Shown piece by piece: positions 19,301-31,300 of a DNA stretch of 64,000 nucleotides. A program made the position numbers and the translations under genes. Under the pieces are notes generated by a model, which was given only the letters and a program-made list of their open reading frames with translations, did no database searches and was not told the DNA's origin. Source of the DNA: a virus; the IMG/VR virus record IMGVR_UViG_3300045922_000122, positions 21,622-85,621 of that record; one strand, written 5' to 3'. Numbering within the stretch: the stretch's first letter is position 1; each line of letters starts with the position of its first letter.

Positions 19301-22300
19301 ATTAGAATTTGCATCATTTTCGTTATCAGCGATAAAAAATTTAACTCCTTGAGATAATGCTAAATCAATAGCTTTTTTAGTTTTTTCTAAATTTTCAGCT
19401 TGATTAGGTCTACCTTTACCATTTACAGAAATCATTATAGTTTCACCAGCTTTAAATGAAGTTCTAGTACCACCAAAAGCATTGGCATATTTATATGTAC
19501 TTGTACCTGGTTCTCCATAAGCTATAATACCATCTGCATAATCAGCTTTTATTTGGTCTTTTGGAAATTTAGCATTAATATTTATAGGATTTGATTTTTT
19601 AATTGGTAAATTAGTAAATTGTTTATTAGAATAAATCTCAGAAGCTGTTTGTCTTTGTCTATTGGGTTCACTTAACAAATTTTGATTATTACCTACTTCA
19701 TTAATTGTATTAGTAGAATTAATACTACCAGAATTTAAATTATTAATATCAGTAGTCCATATTTTACCTTTTATATTAGCTATAACAGGTAAAGGTATTT
19801 CTTGATAAATATAAAATCTACCAGAGCCATCTAATCCAATTCTTTCATAAAGTCTGTAAATATCATTATTGTCTGTTGTTTTTATAAAAGGAGCTGCTTT
19901 ATAATCATTTACTCTTAATATTAATTTAGAAGCTTTACTATAACTAACATAAGGAACTATATCTGAATTTCTCCAGTTGTTTATGTAAAAATTTCTTCTG
20001 AATATATTAAAAGTATTAATATGTGCATTAATATCTATTTTATCTAATATAGTTTTAACTACCTTTCTAGAAATTACTGCTGGAAGTATTTGATTTATAC
20101 TAAATTGCGTAAAGTTATAACCAGATTGAAGCATAGAAAACTTAATTAAATCTGTTGCTAAGCTTAAATCTTTACCTCCTCTATTAAACATATCTTCTAT
20201 AGCAGAAGCTATTTCTTGCATAACATAAGCATTAAAGTTTCTATTAGATAGTCTTATATTATCTATACCATCTCCATCTGGATTTATCATAGGTATTAAA
20301 TAATCAAGTCTACTATCTTTAACTTCTTCTTGATATTTTTTAAGTCTTTTAGGTAAACTTTCATCTCCTTTAAATAAAGATTGCCAATTAGCAAATTTTT
20401 CTCCAGATGTTAATATAGATATTTTAAAATCATTCTTTAAAAGTTTAGATACTTTATTTCTATTTTTAGATTTAAAAACTCTTTCTAAAAGTTCTTCTCT
20501 AAAAGAATCTAGACTATAAACAACTTCATCAAATTGTTCTGTAAAAATAAGGTCTTTAAATGTAAATAAAGAAGCATTATATACTTTTTTAAACGAATCT
20601 AAAAATGTAAATTGTAAATATCTATCTAGATTTTTAAAATTACCACTAGTTAAAATTTCTCTATTTGTTTTTAATAAATCTTTTACAGCATCTGTACTTC
20701 CTAACCCTCTAGTATCAAAAGAAAATGCACTTCGCATTTGACTTATTTTAAAAGCAACTTTTTTATAGGTTAAGAAGTCTTCTAATATATTTTGTTGTAC
20801 TTGTCTATTAAATTGTTGTAATTGCTCTAATGTAAGTTTATTGTATTTATAATCACCATATTTAGTTTTTAATTGTTCTAGTTCATCTTCTTTAGTAGAA
20901 ATCATAGTAGATATTGATTTATGTCTACTTATTATTTCTACATATTCTCTTATTATAGGTTGGCTTATAAAGTATAATGCTGTTTGAGAAGGTAATCCTG
21001 CTGAAACTAAGAATAGAAAAACATCTGCTGTTTCAGCATTTAGATTAAACCTTTCCATAACTTCTGGGTTCTTTACAACGTCTACTGCTAAAGAAACACC
21101 TTGTCCTAATACATTAGATATTTTTTCATTAGTAGGATTACCATTTTCATCTACTGTATATATATTACCTAGACTGTAATATCCATTTGAGTCTTTTTCT
21201 ATTCCTTTAAAATTTATAGAAAAGTTTAAAACTTCATCATCAAGTTTAAGATTACTATTTATTCTAATATCAGCTATTTGAAATAAAGGATGACTTTTGT
21301 TAGCTAAAGCAAATATACCAACTAATCCTTTACCATACCAAAACATATTTCTAAGAGTAGAAATTGTTTTGAAATTAAGTAAATCTGTAAAGCTATAATT
21401 ATTAATAACTCTATCAGGATAAAACTCTTGTAATTTCTTTTCTATAACTAAAGATAAATCTTTATATTTACTAATACTGTTAGGTTCAAGTTTATCTTTA
21501 GGACTTCTACTTTCTAATAAAGCTATTGTATATTCCAGTATTTTATTTTGCAAAGCTTTTTCTCTAAGTTCTGGATTATTTAGATTTTCTTCATTAGGTT
21601 CTACATAAATATATTCATATTTTTTAAGATTTTTATTTTCTTCATTTTTTCGTCTATTAAAATTAATTAAAGCTAATTTAAGATTAGATATAGCTGTTTT
21701 AGTATCTTCACTATATGATTTATATGCTTTAGATTCTTTAAGTTTACCTAATTCACCTTTATCACTTTTTAAACTATATGAATTTAAAGCTTGTAATAAT
21801 TCTGTAAAGGTATAATTACTAGATTTTAATAAATTTTTTATAGCAATTCTATCATCTTCATCTGTATAATTAAAATACTCATAACTATTTTCAAAATCTT
21901 CTAAATCTATTTTATCTACTTTTTTTCTTATAAAATTAGGAAAATAAATATTAATTTTATCAAAGTCAAAGTCAGAACCTACTTTTTTAGTAATACCGCT
22001 AGGAACAATACAAGTATTACCGTAAGACTTAGGTAAAAATCCTTTAACAACTATACTTTCTAAAGAGTTAAGTTGCTCTGTAGGAATACGAAAGCCATAC
22101 ATTTTTAAATTATTAGGGTCTATCTTATTTATAGTTTGACCTTCAGAAAGAATGTTACCAAAATAATAAGGTAAATATATTTCCATAGTTTTACCATTTT
22201 CATAAAACTTTAATCCATTAGATTTATATTTACCATTAATTCTTTCTCTTACTTTTAATTCTGTTCCTGTATCTGGAAATTGAACTAAAGATTTACCAAA

Positions 22301-25300
22301 TCTTTTTTGATTAACTGCTTTATTTTCAAATATAGAATATAGAATTGGTTCTAATTTGTTATAATTAACTAATAAATCTAAATATACAGGTTTTCCTTTT
22401 TCAAGACCTTCTAATTCCAATATAAGAGCTTCTATTTGATTATCAGGTATTTCTCCTCTTGAATTAATTTCTTCTATTAATAATTTCTTTAAAGCTTCTC
22501 CACCATCAGAAAATACAGCTCTACCATTTTCATATTTTAAATTTAATTCTTGTTTTACTTTATCTAAATAATAATCTGTTAAATCAGATTGTGCTTTAAA
22601 TAAATCTCTTACAGCTTCTTCTATAGTTAGAACTTTATTTTTAATAGTAATAGTACCTTTTTTAAATGTTCCTTTGTCTGCTAAATCTGTAGCAATGATA
22701 GCAGCTTCTTGCGTACCTCTAGAAGTTTCTTTTGCATCTTTAGGAGAATTTTCTACTTGTATTCCTATACTTTCTATTGGTATTTCTGTAACAAGTTCAT
22801 TGTCTATATCTGCTATTTCTCCAGATTCATTATAAAGAGGTTGACCTTGATATTTACCTTTTTCTCCTTTTTTTAATTTAAACCCTATTTTATTTCCACT
22901 TCTAAATACACCAATATCAATTTGGTTATTCCTCATTTTTTCCAATAGAGAGTAAAGAGCAGGGAAAGCTTCTGAATCCTCTTTAATAGCTTTTATTAAA
23001 GTAGGACTTAATCTAAGTAAAGCAAATTTAACATAAAAAGGTTTTAATTCTTCTTCACTAGAATTTCCATATATAACAGGTTTAATACTAGGTAATATAG
23101 AATTAGCTTCTTCTCCTTTACTTTCTAATTCCCAAGCTTTATTCATTTCTTCAGACCAACTATCTGACCTGAATAATAAATCTCTATATAAATCATCTAA
23201 TATAATACCGAAAGAATCAGTTTCATCTATTTCATCGTAACCTTTTACACCTAAAATACTTAATTCTTCTTTTACTGAAACTATGTCTTCAAATGTAACT
23301 ACTTTTACTTTTAATCTGTCTTCTCCTGTTTTACCATCTACTCTAGGCATATAAGTATCCATATATTCATTTATAACAGGAGTATTAATAACTTGTTTAG
23401 TAGTAGCAACAGCACCTGCATACCTTTTAAACATATCTATAAAACTAGCTGTTAAATCTGGTATATTACCTTTATATTTAGTAATATAATAAGCAGGATT
23501 TCCAAAGAGTACTTTTGTTTGTTCTATTGCACTTATAATATAATTAGTAGTAAAAGCAGTAACTACTTTTTCTATTTGTTCTTCTGTTAATTCTTTTTCT
23601 TTACCTTCTTTTATATTTAATACCTCTCTTAAAATTTCTTTACTTACATTAATTTTATTAGATTTAATTATTCCATTATTTTTAAATAAGTTATAATTAG
23701 ATGTAATTTGAAATTCTACATAATCTTTTATCTTATTTTTTACAACTTCTTCACTATCAATTATATTTATAGTATTACCATTTTTATCTCTAATATTTTT
23801 AAATATAACTAAATCGTTTAAAAATTGTTCTCCATTTACTATAATTTTATCTTTATTTTTCTTTTGTTTTATAATTTCTAATTCAGTTAAATAATATTTA
23901 TATAACTGGTCTACAGTTTGCTTTACCATATCAAACTTACTATAACCAGATATATTTATAAAAAAGTTATCTAAACTAAATGTTCTAAAACTTTTCTTAT
24001 CTCCTGTAATTAAAAAGCTAAAGTTTTTAGATAGTATATTATTAAGTTCTACAATTAGAAAATCTTTAAAACTTAATTGTGAAACATCTTGACCTGTTTC
24101 AGCAGCTTTACTCATACCATTAGTAATACCTACTCTTATGGCATTTTTCTTTTTTGAAATTCTTTCTAATATTATACTATCTCTAGCGTATATATTAGTA
24201 TTTTTATTTAAAAAGTTAGGTATTATCCCTGAAGAAAGTTTATATACTAATCTAGATATGTAATTATGTAGAGTAATAGAATAAATCATTTCTCCTTTTG
24301 AAGTAACAGCTACGTTTTCTACAACATCTTCATTAAAAGAAGATTCTAATTCTACTAATCTCTTTAATCTACTTAAAGAAGTATTAGTATAGAAATCTTT
24401 ACTTCCTAATTTATCTAAAGTTATCTTTTCTGATTTTAAATCGTTTATTAATAGAGTTATACTTTTTAAATCTTCTATTCCATTTTCAGAATTTAAATAA
24501 TTTTTAACAGCTTCTTTATTTTCAAATTTTATACCTAGTTTTTCTAGAAAATCTAATTGTTGAGTTGTAGTAGAAGCTAAATATTCTTTTCCTTTTTTAG
24601 TTAATCTTATTGTTCCATTTTCTCTATAAACTAAATCATTATTTATAGTTAATAGATTATTTAACCACTTTCTTAAAGTAATATCTTGAGTTTTAGTGGT
24701 ATTTGTATTAACTCTATTTACAGTACCGTCTCTATTTACTATTAAATTTTCAAAGTTTTCTTTATGTTTAGAAAAAGAATTGTAAAAAGAAACTATAAAT
24801 TGTGCACTATAATAATCTCCATTTTTAGCTCTATCTTCTAATAAATTTAATAGATTATAAAGTTTTCTAAAGCCTGTATCTTTACTATTTAAAAGCCTAC
24901 CTTTAATTTCTTCATAACTAATAGAATTAGCTAATTTATTCATTAGCTTATTTATAAATTTATCATATTCATAAGTATCAGCAAAAGAAGCTAAAACTAA
25001 TCTTAAAGGAGTTTTTATTTTAGATTTTTGATTTATTAAATACGCTTCTTTATAACTTTCATTAGATACTTCTTTACTAATAACCTCATCTTTACCTAAA
25101 GATAAATCTGATTCTTCTTCTGAAATGTCATCTTCTTCTATATCTTCCTCACTTGGTTGTGTATAACCTAAAGCTTTTATAAAATCTTTATGAATAACTA
25201 CTGCTTGTTGTAATATTTCTTTCTTTCTTTCATAAGGAAGTTCTTCAAATTTTTGTGTTAACCCATCTTCTTCTAACATTTCTTTAAATGAAGCGTTATA

Positions 25301-28300
25301 TATAGGTCTTATTATTTCCTTAAAATCATCAGAATTAAAAAGATAAAGAATTTTTATATCATTAGCTAATAATTTAGATATTACTTTATTATGTATTCTT
25401 TTAGCTACAGCAGCATTATTAATATTTCTAACAGAATCTAATTTAGAAAACATTAAATTTTCTCTTACTTTTTTAGCATTTTTAAATTCTCCTCTTTCTA
25501 TTCTTGCATAAAAATCTTCTATTTTTTTATTAGTATTTAAAGAAAAAGCAGCTTTTATTAAATTTAATATTTTTCTAAATAGACTTTCTTGTTTTTTAGA
25601 CTTAGCTTTTTTGTTCAGCATATAAATAGCAAACCCTTCAGCTAGTCCTTCTTCTGCTTCTTTATCAGTAGCATCAGGTTTATTATTTATTAATCTCCAT
25701 TCATCCCATAATTCTTTTTGTTCTTCTTTAGATATTAATAAATTTGATACATAGTGAAACGCTTCGTGGTATTCTGTTCCTTGTTCTCCCATCGTAGATA
25801 GAAGTATTTTACCATTACTTAAAATTCTACCACTAGCTATACCTTCAATAAGATTATCTACTCTTTCATAAGATTCTCTATCTGTTATATCTATACCTAA
25901 AGTTTCAACCAACCAATTTTCAGCTTCTTCTATATTTATAGTATCTAAAATACCTGTATAAATTCTAAAAGCAGAATTGATAGCATCATCAATAGCTTTA
26001 TCAATATCAGAAAAATTATTAGAATTAGTTTTAGGCTTAGCTTCAGGATTTATATTAGGGTCATTTAAATCAACTTTAGGAGCTTCTCCAAAAAACCCTT
26101 CTAAACTTGCTTCATTTTTTATATTAGATTCTTGAGCTTTTTTCTCTAAATTTTGTTCAAATTCTTTAGTAATTTTAAAACTATATTTAGGTTTTCCTAA
26201 AATAGGTAAAATATTATCTTCTATTTCTTTAATAATTTGTTCTACAGATTTGGTTTCCATATTATTTCCACCAAAATCTAAATTTATCTTATTTTCAAAT
26301 TCATCTACTTCAGGAATCCTTTCTTTAGTTTCTATTTTAAATTTTCTATTTTTAACATCTACTATAACATTAAAATTATTATCTTCTCTAATTGCAGTTA
26401 TTTTAGTAACTTTAGATTTATTATCTTCTGTTTGAGGAATAGTATTATTTATGGTTTCTTTACTTTCTCCCGATAAGGTAGAATCAGGAGAAAGTGGATT
26501 AGGTTCAAATGTAGCATACCCTTGTTGAAATCTTCTAACTTTATCGTTTATAATATCATCTTCAGTAGCATCTTGCTTAATCCTTAAAAATGTAGTCAAT
26601 GGAATATCTTCTATTTGCCTAGTAGTACCATTAGGCATTAATGGAGAAGTTAAATAATGTTTATAACTATCCCATTCTGTTTCTTCAAAACTATAACCAT
26701 TCCATAAAACTGATTTATACTTAGGTAAGTTTTCTTCTTTATTTTTATTATTAAGTAGAGCTAAAATTCTATTATTTACATTTAGTACTTTTTTCTGTAA
26801 AGTTTCAATTATTTCATCTTTATTTTCTTCTAAAGTATCTAAAGTTATAACTTTATTTTGTAATACTAAAACATCTTCTTTTATATCAAAAGGAATTACA
26901 GAATTTTCAGATAAATAAACTATATTTTCTATATAAGTAATTAAATTTTTATAACTTAAATTTAAACTTTCAGTTGTCTTTGCCTCTTTTGCTTTTTCAC
27001 TAGCTGTATTAGGTAAAGTACTTCTATAGTTTTGTAAGTAAGCTTTAACTAATTGATATACAGTTTCTGCTTCTTGTCTATTTATTTTTCTAGTAATAGC
27101 AGGTATCCAAGTATTTCCAAGTTTAAATAACACTCTACCAGCAGGATATACTATTCTTCTTTCGCCAGCAGTTATAGTTCTATTTGTTTTACCTTTTTCA
27201 GATTTCTCTCCTATAGATACTAATATATTTAACTTATCAGCTATATCACTTTCTTTTTCTACAATAGTACCTACTACAGAATTTTTAGTTTTATTACTTA
27301 TAGGTTTACCAGGATTAAAAGATGTTATATTAAAAAAGAAGTTCTTATTACTATTCTTTTTAATAATATCTCTAATTTGTTTATGTACTTCTAGAGCATT
27401 ACTTAATATTTCAGCTTTAGTTTCTTTGCTAAGGTCTTTGTTAAAAAAGCTATATCTAGGAGAATTAGTATCTTTAAAATTTAAAGATAAATCTCTAAGT
27501 TTAGCATATACAACACCTCCATAAGCTATAACTGGTTTGTTTTCAGAATCTACTAAAACAAGTCTTATATCATCTTCATTATGATTTACTCCTTCTATTT
27601 TAGGGTCATTATAAACAGAATTAGGCTTTCCTAAACCATAAACTTCATCGTTTATAGTAACAGACATGAATTTATAGTTTTTAGGGTCTTCATTTATTCC
27701 TATATTCTCTAACCATCTAAAAAATCTACGTTCTTCTATAACTGGATTAGAACTTTCACCAGGTTTACCATAATCACCTCTTTCACTATCTCTACCTGTA
27801 GAAACAGCCCAACCGTATAAATCTACATAAGTAGCTTGATATAAGTATGAATCATTTTCTAAATCCTCGTCTAATTCATTATCTAAAGTCTCTATAACTC
27901 CTTTATTGGCAACACTAAATTTCTTTTGTACTTCTTTTTCAGTTTTAGCTTTTTCTTCTACTAAATTTTTATATTCTTTTTTCAAAGAATCTGCTTGTAC
28001 TTTAAAGCTAGATAAACTAGACAATTTCTTTAAAAGAGAGTTATAATAACCTAACTTACTTTTTTCTTCAAGTATAGCAACTTTTCTTCCTTCTAAAAAG
28101 TTTATCTTACCAAAATAATCATAACTTAATTCAAATAAAGCTTCTATATCTTTTTCTAAATCTTTATCTAATATTTTATTACTTGTAAAATAAGCATGAA
28201 GTCCATCTATAGTTTTTTCAGGTAATAGTCCTTCAGGTATTCTTTTAATAATATCAGATAATAAAGAGTTAAATCCTTTCTTTAAATCAGTAGTTTGACT

Positions 28301-31300
28301 ATTTATAGATTCTAGTTCAATATTTAATTTATCTATAATAGTTTTAATGTCTTCTTCATATTTACTTAAATCTTCTTTTACTTTGTCAAACTTATTTAAA
28401 GTTTCTTCATATAATTTTATTTTATCTTTTATTTTCTTTAAGTATTCAGGATTATCTACATTTTTACCAGTAGGAGCTGCTTTTTTAAATTCATTATATG
28501 AAGCTTTAACTTCTTCTAATTCTTTATTTAAAACTTGTAATGCTTCATAAACATTAGAATTTTCTTGTTGAATTAAATTAAGTCTTTCTTGTTTAATTGA
28601 TTTTAAATTTTCTAATTGTCTTAAAATTTCAAGTCCTCTTTGAAGTAGTCTGTAAGTTTTATCTTTAGCTTGTTTAGAATTAAATCTATTAGAAGAAGTT
28701 CTTTCAGTATATTCTTTATTAACCTCTTCAAATTCTTTTTGTAAAGTATCTATATTTTCATTAATTGTAGATAGATTTATTTCTTTTAAATTATTAACAG
28801 CATCTTGTTGTTCTGCAATTAAAGATTCTAAAGAAATTATTCTAGCTTGATACTGTCTATTTATTCTATTTATTTCATCTTGACGTTGTAAATATTCTGA
28901 ATTTACATAACTTATAGTATAACGTACTGTTATTTTTTCAGATTTATTTTTATCTGTAGTTTTTTCTGTTTCTTGTGTTTCTTCTGCTTCTTCTAATTCT
29001 TCTGGTGAAGTTGTATAATTTCCTTCTTCTAATCTTTTTTTATATTCTTCTCTATCTTTTTTACTGTAAAAAGATTCTTCGTAAAAAGCTACACCTGTTT
29101 TTTCTAAATTTTCTCTTACTTGTTTTACAAAATTAGCAGCAGATTTTGTTTTTATTCTTTTAAAAGTAGTACCATCTTTTTTTCTATAAGTAAGTTCTAC
29201 AAATATCCAATTGCCCTTACTATCTTTTACCTGTTCATATAAAGTATTAGGGTCTCCTTCTTTGTAAAAAAGTCTTTTTACAGGACCTTTATCAGTACTA
29301 AGAACAATAGCACCAGATAAAAATTTAGAAGATAATTCAGAACTAGCTCTCTTTACTATTGGTGTTTTTAATTCTTTAGCTTCCTTAGTAAGAGCTTCTA
29401 CTTCTGGAAAATAAGTCTTTTCTAAAACATCATCTCCATCAACATAAGTATTTAAATTTTTATATAACTGAGCTACTTCACTATTTACAGCCTTTTTTTC
29501 AGCATCTTTTTCTTTTTTCTTTTCTAGTAAACTTAAAGCTTTTTTCTCTCTTCTGTACTCTTCTAGTTCTTCATTAGTAACCATTTTATAATAAGCTTCT
29601 ACTAATTTAGTTCTAAAATCAGAGAGAGTTAATAAGTCTAATCCTTTTTCTGCTTCTTTTTTACCATTTTCTTTATCTTTTTCTATTAATGCTAAATCTT
29701 CTAGAAAAGCATTTCTACTATCTTTATCTAACATTACTCTAGAAAAATCTTGTAAATCAACAGCACTTCTCCAATCTCTTTCTTGTTCAAATTCAGATTG
29801 TTTTTCTAGTAATAAATCTCCGTACTTATCAATACTTTCTTTTAAAGCATCTCTTAAATCTTCTAAATTAGTATATCTTTTACCTTTAGTAAAAGATATT
29901 AAATCTAATAAATCATTTCCTTCTTTTTGTAGTTCTTCATCTATAAATTCATTATTGCTAAGTTTGTCTAAAACTCTTTTTAGTAAGTTTTCGTATTCAG
30001 CTTTAGCTTTAATTTCTTTTCTAAAATTATATCTAGAGCTTGTTTTTCCTTTAGTAGCTATTTGTTGTAATTCTCTTAATAATTTGTTACCTCTTTCTAA
30101 AACATCTTCTGTTTGTACAACGTTTAAGAATAATGACTTTCTAGTATCTTCTGAATAATTAGAAAATCTATAATTTATACTTTGATATAATTCTTCAAAT
30201 TTATCTATTCTTTCAGATATTTTCTTTAATCTATTTCTCATTTTGCTAACTAGAGCTTCATCACTCAAGTCGTCAAAAGGAGATTTAGTAACTTCAGTTT
30301 CTTTACCGTTAATATTTTCAGTAACAGTATAAGAAAGCATTTTTCTTAATTCAGAAGCAGCTTTTTCTATACCTATTTTAGGTTCTTTTTGTAATTCTTC
30401 TCCTAAAGATAATTTATTTTTAATTTCATTATATCTATTTATTAAATTAGCTATAACTCCATCTTTTTTTATATTAGATAAGTTTCTAGGGCTTTCATCC
30501 AAATTTTCTACATTTTCAGGTAGGTCGCTAAAATCTAAAGATTCTAAGATTTGTATACTCTTTTCTATAAATTCTAATTCTTCTTTATATTTATTAATAG
30601 TTTCAGCACTAGAACTACCTTCTAATATAGAATTTAAATCATTTATTTTTTCTTTTAAAACATCTAATTGACCTATATCAGAAAAAGCAGCTACCATATT
30701 AGCTAGTTGTACTTTTTCTTGAGTTCTTGCTACTGCTTCAAATCCTTTAGCGTATGCCTCATTTTTTGATTTTTGTATTGCAGCATCACTTACCATGTAA
30801 TCGAATAAACTTCTAAATTTATCATTAGTAGCATATTCGTTAGCTTTAGCAATAGCAGCATTTGTAGCTTTTAAGCTTTCATTATATTCTCTTATTCCAT
30901 TAGCAATACCACCACCAATTCCAATTCTTAAATTACCTTTATCATTTCTTTTAATATAAGGCAATCCTAATCCGCCAAATATAAAACCACCGAAAGCATT
31001 TTCCCAACCTTCAGCACTTCCATAAGCTTCTTCAAGTCCTTTAAATATAGAACCTATTATAGTTTTAGTATTTTCTAAAGCCTCTTTATCTGTTCTTAAA
31101 TCAAAGTAATCTTTAGTTCCCTCTGCTGTTGCAAACTGTAATTGTTCTTGTGTCATTTCAGCAAATGGATTTTTACCGCCAGATATTATATATTTAGCTA
31201 TCTTTTCAGCTTTTGACATTTGCTTAGTAGCAAAAGAAAGCCCTTCTTTAGTTGTAGATTTTGTTATTATATCTGTAAGAACTTTGGAATTTAGTTTTAC